A stretch of 64,000 bases of DNA from Aquabacter sp040755535 (GTDB lineage: Bacteria > Pseudomonadota > Alphaproteobacteria > Rhizobiales > Xanthobacteraceae), in NCBI GenBank assembly GCA_040755535.1, contig JBFMAV010000009.1, positions 1 to 64,000 on the forward strand, written 5' to 3'. A model generated the notes under the pieces. It did no database searches. It was not told the DNA's origin and was given only the letters and a program-made list of their open reading frames with translations. A program made the position numbers and the translations under genes. Below, piece after piece: positions 25,365 through 33,437 of the stretch (position 1 is the first letter of the stretch; the number at the start of each line of letters is the position of its first letter).

Positions 25365-26500
25365 GACGCCTTGCCATGGGCTTCATCCCCCTGACGGATG
25401 CCGCCGTCCTCATCGCCTGCGCCGAGCGCGGCTTCGCCATGGCGGAGGGGATCGAGATCGAGCTGCACCGGGAAGTGTCCTGGGCCAATATCCGCGACAA
25501 AGTGAATGTCGGCCTTTTGGACGGCGCCCACATGCTCGGCCCGCTGGCCATCGCCTCCTCGCTCGGCCTCGGCCATGTCCGCGTGCCGCTTGTGGTGCCC
25601 TTCGCGCTCAATCTGAACGGCAGCGCCATCACCATCGCCCGCGATGTCTATGAGGATATGGGAACCACAGGCGAGGACCTGTTCACCGGCCCCGGCGCGG
25701 CGCGCGCGCTCGGCCAGGTGGTGATGGCCCGCAAGGCGCAGGGGCGCGATCCCCTCACCTTCGCCGCCGTCTATGCCTTCTCCACCCACACCTATTTGAT
25801 CCGCCATTTCTTGAAAGCCGGCGGGGTGGACCCGGACCGGGACGTGCGCCTCGTCGTCATCCCGCCGCCCTTCATGGCGGAGAGCCTGCGCAACGGGCTG
25901 ATCCACGGTTTTTCCGTGGGCAGCCCCTGGAACAGCGTGGCGGTGGACTCGGATGTGGGCCGCATCGCGGTGCTCGGCGCGGAATTATTCGGCTGGGTCC
26001 CGGAAAAGGTGCTGGGCGTGCATGCCCGCTTCGCCAATACCGAGCCGGATTTGCTCCGCCGCCTTGTGCGCGCGCTTCACACCGCCGCGCGCTGGTGCGA
26101 GGATCCGGTCAACCATGAGGATCTGGCGCGCCTGCTGGGCGAGCCGCGCCACCTCAACCTGCCGTCCGACATTCTCAAGCGCACGCTGGACGGGCGTCTT
26201 TATACCGCGCCCGGCGGGGCGCTGCGGGTGCATCCCGACTATCTCATCCTGCACCGCGACAATGCCAACCGCCCCTCCCGCGACCATGCGCTCTGGATCT
26301 ACAGCCAGATCGTCAAGTCCGGCCAGGGCGAATGGGCGGCGGATGCCGCGCGCGAGGCGGTCAGCGTCTATCGCCCCGACCTTTATGACGCGGCGGTCGG
26401 GCCGCAGCCGGAGCGGGCGCACCTCGCTCCCGACTGTGTCGCCACTCAGTTCGGCGACGTGTTCGACGCAGAGCAGTTTCTCGCGACCGGCGTCCCCTAG
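25361..26500 (+). CDS. nasS: nitrate/nitrite sensor protein NasS (NrtA-like, no signal peptide)
   Basis: A 379-residue protein of the NrtA/CmpA nitrate-binding family that lacks an N-terminal signal peptide, so it is cytoplasmic, as NasS is. Family signatures: LGFIPLTDAA-like start (MGFIPLTDAAVLIACAERGF), SWANIRDKVNVGLLDGAHML, VGSPWNSVAV. NasS binds nitrate or nitrite and then releases NasT. It lies directly after nasT with a 4-base overlap. The next gene, nrtA, encodes a secreted homologue, so the sensor and transport versions stand side by side. Confidence 0.9.
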   Translation: MRRLAMGFIPLTDAAVLIACAERGFAMAEGIEIELHREVSWANIRDKVNVGLLDGAHMLGPLAIASSLGLGHVRVPLVVPFALNLNGSAITIARDVYEDMGTTGEDLFTGPGAARALGQVVMARKAQGRDPLTFAAVYAFSTHTYLIRHFLKAGGVDPDRDVRLVVIPPPFMAESLRNGLIHGFSVGSPWNSVAVDSDVGRIAVLGAELFGWVPEKVLGVHARFANTEPDLLRRLVRALHTAARWCEDPVNHEDLARLLGEPRHLNLPSDILKRTLDGRLYTAPGGALRVHPDYLILHRDNANRPSRDHALWIYSQIVKSGQGEWAADAAREAVSVYRPDLYDAAVGPQPERAHLAPDCVATQFGDVFDAEQFLATGVP

Positions 26501-26700
26501 GCGGCGCCCCCTCGCAAAAAGCCTGTCTTCCGGCGCGGCCATCGGGTCTGAACCCCGCAAAGGATGAATGATGGCGCGGCGTGCCGAATGCGCGTCGCGC
26601 GGGCATCCGATGCCGGTTTTTCAGGCGCCGCCTGAAAGTGATTAAAAATTAATCAGCGCTTTTCCCGTGTGTTTTCAATCCCCAACGCACAAACCCGCAT
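26501..26700. other. intergenic region between nasS and nrtA promoter, with a 9-bp palindrome
   Basis: Contains a perfect 9-bp inverted repeat with a single central base at 26619-26637 (TTTCAGGCG / CGCCTGAAA), followed by an AT-rich tract (ATTAAAAATTAATC, 26641-26654). It lies about 65-80 bp upstream of the sigma54-type promoter, the place for an activator or IHF site. No NtrC consensus site is evident. The role of the palindrome is unknown. Confidence 0.55.
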
Positions 26701-26716
26701 TGGCACGGAACTTGAA
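26701..26716 (+). promoter_or_regulatory. sigma54-type promoter of the nrtABC nitrate operon
   Basis: TGGCACGGAACTTGAA matches the -24/-12 consensus TGGCACG-N4-TTGC: GG (26702-26703) and the G of the -12 element (26714) are separated by exactly 10 bases. The only mismatch is A instead of C in the -12 dinucleotide. Transcription would start near 26726, just ahead of the leader hairpins. Confidence 0.78.
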
Positions 26717-26730
26717 TAAGTAAAATCCGA

Positions 26731-26838
26731 GCGCGGCCGACGAAGTCCGCGCCGTCCATAAGTCCCAATGACGGGACCCCGCAGCAGAGCCGCTGACACC
26801 CGATGGCACATCGCCGTCGAGGCGTTCGCGGCTTTTTT
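26731..26838 (+). promoter_or_regulatory. NasT/ANTAR-type antitermination leader with intrinsic terminator
   Basis: Hairpin 1: GCGCGG (26731-26736) pairs with CCGCGC (26747-26752). Hairpin 2: GTCCC / GGGAC (26762-26777) with hexaloop AATGAC, having A at loop position 1 and G at position 4, the ANTAR recognition signature. A terminator follows: GCCGT / GCGGC stem (26813-26832) and six T. nrtA starts 44 bases later. By analogy with known systems NasT would bind the hairpins and prevent termination when nitrate frees it from NasS. Hairpin 1 has a less canonical loop. Confidence 0.78.
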
Positions 26839-26881
26839 CGTTTCGGGCCCGGTCAAACCGGCGACCACACAGGGGAACAGA

Positions 26882-28240
26882 ATGACCGATGCTTCCGATG
26901 CCAAGCCGGGCCAGATGCCGGCTTCCGCCGCGACGCCCGCCGCCCCGCTGTCGCGCCGCTCGCTGCTGAAGGGCGGCGCCGCCGCCCTTGGCGCGGCCGC
27001 GCTCTTCGATGCGACGCGCCTGCTGTTCCCCGGTGGCGTCCCCTATGCCCATGCGGCGGCACCGGAAACCACCAAGGCCACGCTCGGCTATATCGCGCTG
27101 ATGGACGCATCGCCCCTGGTGATCGCGAAGGAAAAGGGCCTGTTCGCGAAGCACGGCGTGCCCGACGTAGAGGTGGTGAAGCAGGCCTCCTGGGGAGCGA
27201 CGCGCGACAATCTCGTGCTCGGCGGCGCGGCCAACGGCATCGATGGCGCCCATATCCTCTCGCCCATGCCCTATCTCATCTCCACGGGCAAGGTGACGCA
27301 GAACAACACGCCGGTTCCCATGTACATCCTGGCGCGTCTCAACCTCGACGCCCAGGCCATCTCGGTCTCCAACGAATACAAGGACCTCAAGGTCACCAAC
27401 GACGCCTCGGCGCTGAAGGCGGCCTTCGCCAAGAAGAAGGCCGAGGGCAAGGAAGTGAAGGTCGCCATGACCTTCCCGGGTGGCACCCACGATCTGTGGA
27501 TCCGCTATTGGCTCGCCTCCGCCGGCATCGATCCCGACAAGGACGTGTCCACCATCGTCGTGCCGCCGCCCCAGATGGTGGCGAACATGAAGGTGGGCAA
27601 CATGGACGCCTTCTGCGTCGGCGAGCCCTGGAACGAGCAACTCGTGAACCAGGGCATCGGCTTCACCGCCTGCACCACCGGCGAGATCTGGAAGGAGCAT
27701 CCCGAGAAGGCTCTCGGCATGCGGGCCGACTTCGTCGACAAGAATCCCAACACCACGCAAGCCATTCTGATGGCCGTTCTGGAAGCTCAGCAGTGGTGCG
27801 ACAAGATGGAGAACAAGCAGGAGCTGGCCGAGATCGTCGGCAAGCGCCAGTGGTTCAACGTTCCCGTCTCCGACATCATCGGCCGCCTGAAGGGTGACAT
27901 CAATTACGGCAACGGCCGGGTCGTGAAGGGCTCGGACCAATACATGAAGTTCTGGATGGACCATGCGTCCTATCCCTTCCAGAGCCATGACACCTGGTTC
28001 CTCACCGAGGACATCCGCTGGGGCAAGTTCGAGCCCACGCTCGACATGAAGGCGCTGGTGTCCAAGGTGAACCGCGAGGATCTGTGGCGCGAAGCCGCCA
28101 AGTCGCTCTCGGTCGCGGCGGCGGACATTCCCGCCTCCACGTCGCGCGGCAAGGAGACCTTCTTCGACGGCAAGGTCTTCGATCCCGCCGATCCCCAAGC
28201 CTATCTCAAGACGCTCACCATCAAGCGCGTCGAAGTCTGA
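26882..28240 (+). CDS. nrtA: nitrate ABC transporter substrate-binding protein
   Basis: Periplasmic nitrate-binding component, 452 residues. A Tat signal (SRRSLLKGGAAALGAAALF) precedes the NrtA fold: LGYIALMDASPLVIAKEKGLF, QASWGATRDNLVLGG, GVGEPWNEQ-type CVGEPWNEQ. It captures nitrate (or nitrite) and delivers it to NrtB/NrtC. ATG at 26882 follows AGGGGAA; an upstream in-frame ATG would place coding sequence over the leader terminator and is rejected. First gene of the structural operon, downstream of the sigma54-type promoter and ANTAR leader. Confidence 0.93.
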   Translation: MTDASDAKPGQMPASAATPAAPLSRRSLLKGGAAALGAAALFDATRLLFPGGVPYAHAAAPETTKATLGYIALMDASPLVIAKEKGLFAKHGVPDVEVVKQASWGATRDNLVLGGAANGIDGAHILSPMPYLISTGKVTQNNTPVPMYILARLNLDAQAISVSNEYKDLKVTNDASALKAAFAKKKAEGKEVKVAMTFPGGTHDLWIRYWLASAGIDPDKDVSTIVVPPPQMVANMKVGNMDAFCVGEPWNEQLVNQGIGFTACTTGEIWKEHPEKALGMRADFVDKNPNTTQAILMAVLEAQQWCDKMENKQELAEIVGKRQWFNVPVSDIIGRLKGDINYGNGRVVKGSDQYMKFWMDHASYPFQSHDTWFLTEDIRWGKFEPTLDMKALVSKVNREDLWREAAKSLSVAAADIPASTSRGKETFFDGKVFDPADPQAYLKTLTIKRVEV

Positions 28241-28266
28241 CATCCCATCTGCCGGGAGACCCACGC

Positions 28267-29157
28267 ATGACCGTCACCGCCTTGAAGGACCCGCCTCAGG
28301 CCCCGCGCCGCGCCAGCGCGCACGTGGTCCGGATCACCCCCGTGCGCCCGCGCTTCTCCAGCCGTCTTGCGGCTGTGGGGCGCTGGTGTGCGGTGAACAT
28401 CCTCCCGCCTCTGGTGGTGACGGTCCTGCTGCTGGTGCTGTGGGAGATGCTCTGCGCGAGCCCCACCGCCACGCTGCCCTCGCCGAGCCGCATCTGGAGC
28501 GACTCGAAGGACCTCATCGTCGATCCCTTCTTCGTCGCCGGCCCGCAGGATATCGGCCTCGGGCTGCGGGTGATGGTGTCGCTTCAGCGCGTTGCGGTGG
28601 GCTTCGGCCTCGCCGCCGTCGTTGGAGTGCTCATAGGGGCGATCATCGGCCAGTCGGTCTGGGCGATGCGGGGCCTGGATCCCATCTTCCAGATGCTGCG
28701 CACCGTGCCGCCCCTCGCCTGGCTGCCGCTGGCGCTCGCCGCGTTCCGCGACAGCAATCCCTCGGCCATATTCGTCATCTTCATTACCGCCATCTGGCCC
28801 ATCATCATCAATACGGCGGTCGGCATCCGCAACATTCCCCAGGACTATCGCAATGTCGCGCAAGTCCTGCGGCTCAATCCGCTGGAATTCTTCTGGAAGA
28901 TCATGCTGCCGTCGGCGGCGCCCTACATCTTCACCGGCCTGCGGATCGGCGTCGGCCTGTCCTGGCTGGCCATCGTGGCCGCTGAAATGCTCACGGGCGG
29001 GGTCGGCATCGGCTTCTTCATCTGGGATGCGTGGAACTCCTCGCGCCTGCCCGACATCATCGTCGCCCTGGTCTATATCGGCGTCGTGGGCTTCGTCCTC
29101 GACCGCCTCGTCGCCGGCATTTCCGCCATCGTCACCCGCGGCACGGCTTCGGCTTGA
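28267..29157 (+). CDS. nrtB: nitrate ABC transporter permease
   Basis: Inner-membrane permease, 296 residues with about six TM helices. The EAA loop, AQVLRLNPLEFFWKIMLPSAAPYIFTGLR at about residues 195-223, is the ATPase-docking site. The region PPLAWLPLALAAF is typical of NrtB/SsuC/TauC permeases. ATG with GGGAGA upstream, 26 bp after nrtA and 10 bp before the ATPase gene. Works with NrtA and the ATPase to import nitrate. Confidence 0.93.
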   Translation: MTVTALKDPPQAPRRASAHVVRITPVRPRFSSRLAAVGRWCAVNILPPLVVTVLLLVLWEMLCASPTATLPSPSRIWSDSKDLIVDPFFVAGPQDIGLGLRVMVSLQRVAVGFGLAAVVGVLIGAIIGQSVWAMRGLDPIFQMLRTVPPLAWLPLALAAFRDSNPSAIFVIFITAIWPIIINTAVGIRNIPQDYRNVAQVLRLNPLEFFWKIMLPSAAPYIFTGLRIGVGLSWLAIVAAEMLTGGVGIGFFIWDAWNSSRLPDIIVALVYIGVVGFVLDRLVAGISAIVTRGTASA

Positions 29158-29167
29158 GGAGGCCCCT

Positions 29168-29968
29168 ATGACTCACTCCCCCTATCTGCAGCTCAGCCAG
29201 ATCGGCAAGACCTTCACCCGCGGCGCGGCCACGACCGAAGTCCTGAAAGAGGTTTCGCTCGATATCGCCAAGGGCGAATACATCTCCATCATCGGCCATT
29301 CCGGCTGCGGCAAGTCCACCTTGCTGAATGTGGTGGCGGGCCTCACCGACGCCACGACGGGCGGCGTCATCCTGGACGGGCGCGAGGTGAACGCCCCCGG
29401 CCCCGACCGGGCCGTGGTGTTCCAGAACCATTCGCTCCTGCCCTGGCTCACCGTCTACGACAATGTCCGCCTCGCCGTGGACAAGGTCTTTTCCGGCACC
29501 CGCTCGCGCGCCGAGCGCCACGCCTGGGCCTTGCACAATCTCGAACTCGTGCAGATGGCCCATGCCAAGGACAAGAGGCCGGGCGAGATTTCCGGCGGCA
29601 TGAAGCAGCGCGTCGGCATTGCCCGCGCGCTGGCCATGGAACCCAAGGTGCTGCTGCTGGACGAGCCCTTCGGCGCCCTGGACGCGCTTACCCGCGCCCA
29701 TCTCCAGGACAGCGTGATGCAGATCCACGCCACGCTGGGCAATACCATCCTCATGATCACCCATGACGTGGACGAGGCGGTGCTGCTCTCGGACCGCATC
29801 GTGATGATGACCAACGGCCCCTCCGCCCGCATCGGCGAGGTGCTCACCGTCAATCTGGCGCGCCCGCGCAAGCGGCTCGAACTGGTGACCAACCCCATCT
29901 ACCTCAAGGCCCGCGAGGCCGTGTTGAAGTTCCTCCACGAGCGCCATCGCTTCGTGGAAGCCGCGTGA
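29168..29968 (+). CDS. nrtC: nitrate ABC transporter ATP-binding protein
   Basis: ABC ATPase, 266 residues, the NrtD/SsuB-like single-domain type without the NrtA-like C-terminal extension of cyanobacterial NrtC. Walker A GHSGCGKST at about 43-51, Q-loop at VFQNHSLLPWL, signature written as ISGGMKQRVGIARAL, Walker B KVLLLDEPFGALD, H-loop THDVDEA. All catalytic residues are present. It ends with GTGA-type proximity to the globin gene, whose ATG is about 30 bp further on. Confidence 0.92.
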   Translation: MTHSPYLQLSQIGKTFTRGAATTEVLKEVSLDIAKGEYISIIGHSGCGKSTLLNVVAGLTDATTGGVILDGREVNAPGPDRAVVFQNHSLLPWLTVYDNVRLAVDKVFSGTRSRAERHAWALHNLELVQMAHAKDKRPGEISGGMKQRVGIARALAMEPKVLLLDEPFGALDALTRAHLQDSVMQIHATLGNTILMITHDVDEAVLLSDRIVMMTNGPSARIGEVLTVNLARPRKRLELVTNPIYLKAREAVLKFLHERHRFVEAA

Positions 29969-29997
29969 ACCCCTTCGCTCACGACGAGGAACCGACC

Positions 29998-30429
29998 ATG
30001 CTTCCTTCTCAGGTGGACCTCATCCAGACCTCCTTCGCCAAGGTGGTGCCCATCTCGGATCAGGCGGCGGCTCTTTTCTATGGCCGCCTCTTCGAGATCG
30101 CGCCGCAGGTGAAGCCCATGTTCAAGGGCGACATGGCCGAGCAGGGCCGCAAGCTCATGTCGACCCTCGCCGTGGTGGTGCAGGGGCTGTCCAATCTCGA
30201 CGCCGTGGTGCCGGCGGCGCAGGCGCTGGCGCGTCGCCATGTGGCTTATGGCGTCGAGGATGCCCATTACGCCCCTGTGGGGGCCGCGCTGCTCTGGACC
30301 CTCGAAGAGGGGCTCGGACCGGACTTCACGCCCGATGTGAAGGCTGCCTGGGCCGAGGCCTATGGCCTTCTTTCCGGCGTCATGATCGCGGCTGCCGCCG
30401 ACGTGGCCCCGCGTACCGCGGCGGAGTAA
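29998..30429 (+). CDS. bacterial haemoglobin (Bjgb/Vgb-like single-domain globin)
   Basis: A 143-residue globin. LFYGRLFEIAPQVKPMFKGDM (about 27-47) is the B-E region with the conserved CD1 Phe, and ARRHVAYGVEDAHYAPVGAALLWTL (about 74-98) contains the proximal His of the F helix. In Bradyrhizobium the homologue Bjgb is encoded in a nitrate-assimilation operon and helps remove nitric oxide made during nitrate/nitrite turnover. The ATG at 29998 follows GAGGAA; a GTG 11 codons upstream is less likely. It sits between nrtC and the Flp-like FAD reductase, 4 bp before the latter. Confidence 0.88.
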   Translation: MLPSQVDLIQTSFAKVVPISDQAAALFYGRLFEIAPQVKPMFKGDMAEQGRKLMSTLAVVVQGLSNLDAVVPAAQALARRHVAYGVEDAHYAPVGAALLWTLEEGLGPDFTPDVKAAWAEAYGLLSGVMIAAAADVAPRTAAE

Positions 30430-30433
30430 GTCC

Positions 30434-31636
30434 ATGTCGGAGCCGCTCCTCATCATCGGCAATGGCATGGCCGCCGCCAAGCTGTGCGAGCACCTCGCGA
30501 GCACGGCGCTGGGGCGCTATGCGGTGGCGGTGGTGGGGGCGGAGCCGCATCTTGCCTATAACCGCGTGCTGCTCTCCGACGTTCTCGCCCGCAAGGTGGA
30601 CATGGCCGCGACCCAATTGCGGCCGGCCTCCTGGTGGCGGGACATTGGCGCCACGGTGATCTCGGGCACGCCGGCCTCAGCCATCGACCGCGCCCGTCGC
30701 ACCGTCACGCTTGCGGACGGGCGCCAGCTCGGCTTTTCCAAGCTGGTCCTGGCCACGGGCTCCGAGCCCATCCGCCTGCCCCTGCCGGGCGCCGATCTGC
30801 CGGGGGTCGTCACGTTCCGGGACCTTGGGGATGTGCAGGCGCTCATGGCGGCGGCACAGCCGGGCCTTCGGGCCGTGGTGATCGGCGGCGGCTTGCTGGG
30901 GTTGGAAGCCGCGAGCGGCTTGGCGCGCGCGGGCGCCGCCACCACACTCGTCCATTTGATGGACCGCCTCATGGAACGCCAGCTCGACGCCCCTGCGGCG
31001 GCGCTTTTGCGCCAAGCGGTTGAAGCGCAAGGCATAAGGGTTGAACTGGAGGCGCAGAGCGTCGCCGTCGAAGGCACGGAGCACGTGGAGGGGCTGCGGC
31101 TGGGGGATGGGCGCCTCCTGCCGGCCGACATCCTCGTCATGGCCTGCGGCGTCCGGCCCAATGCCGGCCTTGCCCGCGCGGCGGGGCTTGCCTGCGGACG
31201 CGGCGTGCTGGTGGATGACACCCTTGCCACCAGCGACCAAGACATCTTCGCCATCGGCGAATGCGCGGAGCATCGCGGCACCTGCTATGGGCTGGTCGCG
31301 CCGGCCTATGAGCAGGCGCAGGTGCTCGCCCGGCGGCTCGCGGGGCGCGAGGCCGGTTACGCCGGCAGCACGGTCTCCACCCATCTGAAAGTGTCGGGCG
31401 TCTTCGTCTTCTCGGCGGGCGACCTCTCGCCCGGAGGCGAAGACATCGTCCTTTCGGATCAAGGCCTTGGCCTTTACCGGCGGCTGATCATCAAGGACGG
31501 ACGGCTCGCCGGGGCGGTGCTCTATGGCGACACGTCCGACGGCCCCTTTTATCTCGACCTCATCACGAACCGCACCCCCATCGCCGCCCTGCGCGCCGAC
31601 CTCGCCTTCGGGCGGTCGCTGGCGCAGGCGGCCTGA
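30434..31636 (+). CDS. FAD-dependent NAD(P)H oxidoreductase (NirB N-terminal/Flp-like)
   Basis: Two-dinucleotide-binding-domain flavoprotein, 400 residues. The N-terminal GxGxxA motif is GNGMAAAKLCEHL; the NAD(P)-binding motif is VVIGGGLLGLEAASGLA near 150-166; the second FAD motif is DIFAIGECAEHRG. A C-terminal reductase dimer domain follows. It resembles the FAD-NAD(P)H half of NirB and the Flp flavoprotein of Bradyrhizobium nitrate clusters, which is thought to feed electrons to Bjgb or the nitrate/nitrite reductases. Its stop is 11 bp from nirA. Exact partner not proven by sequence. Confidence 0.86.
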   Translation: MSEPLLIIGNGMAAAKLCEHLASTALGRYAVAVVGAEPHLAYNRVLLSDVLARKVDMAATQLRPASWWRDIGATVISGTPASAIDRARRTVTLADGRQLGFSKLVLATGSEPIRLPLPGADLPGVVTFRDLGDVQALMAAAQPGLRAVVIGGGLLGLEAASGLARAGAATTLVHLMDRLMERQLDAPAAALLRQAVEAQGIRVELEAQSVAVEGTEHVEGLRLGDGRLLPADILVMACGVRPNAGLARAAGLACGRGVLVDDTLATSDQDIFAIGECAEHRGTCYGLVAPAYEQAQVLARRLAGREAGYAGSTVSTHLKVSGVFVFSAGDLSPGGEDIVLSDQGLGLYRRLIIKDGRLAGAVLYGDTSDGPFYLDLITNRTPIAALRADLAFGRSLAQAA

Positions 31637-31646
31637 GAGACAGACA

Positions 31647-33437
31647 ATGAGCGGCGATTTTTCAGCGGAGCAAAAGCGTTACCTGGAAGGCTTCATGTCC
31701 GGCGCCCAGGCGGTGCAGGGACGCGGCCTCGCGCCCGGGGCGGCACCCGCGCCGGCACCCGAGCCCTCCGGCCCGGAGGCGGCGAGCCACAAGGCGATGG
31801 CTCGCACCGAAGCGGCCGGGGGCAAGCTCACGCCGGAGGAGAAAGCCAAGCGCGAGGAGCTGGGACTCGACAGCTACGACCGCATGAAAACCCATGCGGA
31901 TCAGGGGGTTTTCCCCAAAGGCCCGGACATCCTGCGCTGGAAATATCACGGCCTGTTCTATGTCGCGCCGGCGCAGGACAGCTTCATGTGCCGGATGCGC
32001 ATGCCCAATGGCATTCTCACCCATTGGCAGATGCGGGGGCTGGCGGAGATCGCGGAGCGCCATGGCGGGGGCTATTGCGACATCACCACCCGGGCCAATC
32101 TCCAGATCCGCGATATTCCCGCAACCGACGGCGTAATTCTGCTGGAAAAGCTGGTTGATCTGGGTTTGACCGCGAAAGGCTCGGGCGCCGACAATATCCG
32201 CAACGTCACCGGCACACCCACCGCCGGCATCGACCCGCAGGAATTACTCGATACGCGCCCTTATGCCCGCGAATGGCACCATTACATCCTCAACAACCGC
32301 GATATGTACGGCCTGCCGCGCAAGTTCAACGTCGCTTTCGACGGGGCGGGGTGCATCGGCGCGCTGGAGGACACCAACGATATCGGCTTCCAGGCCATTG
32401 AAATCAAAGAGGGTTTCGGCCTCGCGCCGGGCGTCTGGTTCCGCCTCGCCCTGGGCGGCATCACCGGCCACAAGGACTTCGCCCGCGATACCGGAGTGGT
32501 GCTCAAACCCTCGGAGGCCTGCCGGGTGGCGGCGGCGATCGTGCGGGTCTTCATCGGCTCCGGCGACCGCACGGACCGTAAGAAAGCGCGTCTTAAGTAC
32601 GTCTTAGACGACTGGGGGTTCGAGAAGTTCCTGGCCTGCGTCGAGGAAGTTCTCGGTTCTTCCCTCCAGCGGTGTCCGCCGGACGCGGTGATGCCCCGCC
32701 CCGACCCGGACCGCCTCGCCCATCTCGGCGTCCACCCCCAGAAGCAGGCCGGGCTGAACTGGATCGGGGTCGGCGTGCCGGTCGGGCGGATGAGCGCGGA
32801 CCAGATGCGCGGCCTCGCCGACATCGCCGCCGGCATGGGCGACGGGGACGTGCGCCTGACCGTCTGGCAAAACGTGCTCCTCTCCGGCATCCCGGACGCC
32901 CATGTGGCGGCGGCGCGCGAGGTGATCGAAGGGCTCGGCCTGTCGAGCGCGGCCGACCCGCTCCAGGCGGGGCTGGTGGCCTGCACGGGGGCCGCCGGCT
33001 GCCGGTTCGGCAATGCGGACACCAAGGCGACCGCGCGGGCGATCCTTGCCCATTGCGCGCCGCGCCTTGCGCTAGACGGGCCGGTCAACATCCATGTCAC
33101 CGGCTGCCACAACAGCTGCGCCCAGCATTATATCGGCGATATCGGCCTGGTCGGTGCGCGGGTGCCGGTCAATGAGGAAGGCGACACAGTGGACGGCTTC
33201 CACCTTCTGGTGGGCGGCGGCTTCGGGTCGGATGCCGCCATCGCCGAGGAATTGGTACGCGACGTGCCCGCGCCGCAGATCCCCGCTTTGGTGGAGCGGC
33301 TGATCGCCGCCTGGCAGAGCGCGCGCGCGCCCGGCGAAGGCTTCGCCGCCTTCACCCGCCGGCTTCCGGCGGCGGATCTCAAGGGCCTGATCGGCCAACC
33401 CATATCGGCCCCCCTTGCAGCGGACGCGGCGGCATGA
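31647..33437 (+). CDS. nirA: siroheme/4Fe-4S nitrite reductase (NirA type)
   Basis: Assimilatory nitrite (or sulfite) reductase, 596 residues, reducing nitrite to ammonium with six electrons in the cytoplasm. Two ferredoxin-like half-domain repeats are visible. The cluster/siroheme cysteines occur as CTGAAGC (C-x5-C, near 452-458) and GCHNSC (C-x3-C, near 491-496). The N-terminal extension before SYDRMKTHADQG contains a Pro/Ala-rich linker. ATG at 31647, 11 bp after the FAD reductase. The next gene overlaps by 4 bases and probably supplies its electrons. Confidence 0.93.
   Translation: MSGDFSAEQKRYLEGFMSGAQAVQGRGLAPGAAPAPAPEPSGPEAASHKAMARTEAAGGKLTPEEKAKREELGLDSYDRMKTHADQGVFPKGPDILRWKYHGLFYVAPAQDSFMCRMRMPNGILTHWQMRGLAEIAERHGGGYCDITTRANLQIRDIPATDGVILLEKLVDLGLTAKGSGADNIRNVTGTPTAGIDPQELLDTRPYAREWHHYILNNRDMYGLPRKFNVAFDGAGCIGALEDTNDIGFQAIEIKEGFGLAPGVWFRLALGGITGHKDFARDTGVVLKPSEACRVAAAIVRVFIGSGDRTDRKKARLKYVLDDWGFEKFLACVEEVLGSSLQRCPPDAVMPRPDPDRLAHLGVHPQKQAGLNWIGVGVPVGRMSADQMRGLADIAAGMGDGDVRLTVWQNVLLSGIPDAHVAAAREVIEGLGLSSAADPLQAGLVACTGAAGCRFGNADTKATARAILAHCAPRLALDGPVNIHVTGCHNSCAQHYIGDIGLVGARVPVNEEGDTVDGFHLLVGGGFGSDAAIAEELVRDVPAPQIPALVERLIAAWQSARAPGEGFAAFTRRLPAADLKGLIGQPISAPLAADAAA

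Noticed and set aside
26768..26881. N-terminal extension of NrtA from an upstream ATG
   Set aside because: It would translate through the leader hairpins and terminator; the ATG at 26882 with its ribosome-binding site and Tat signal fits better.
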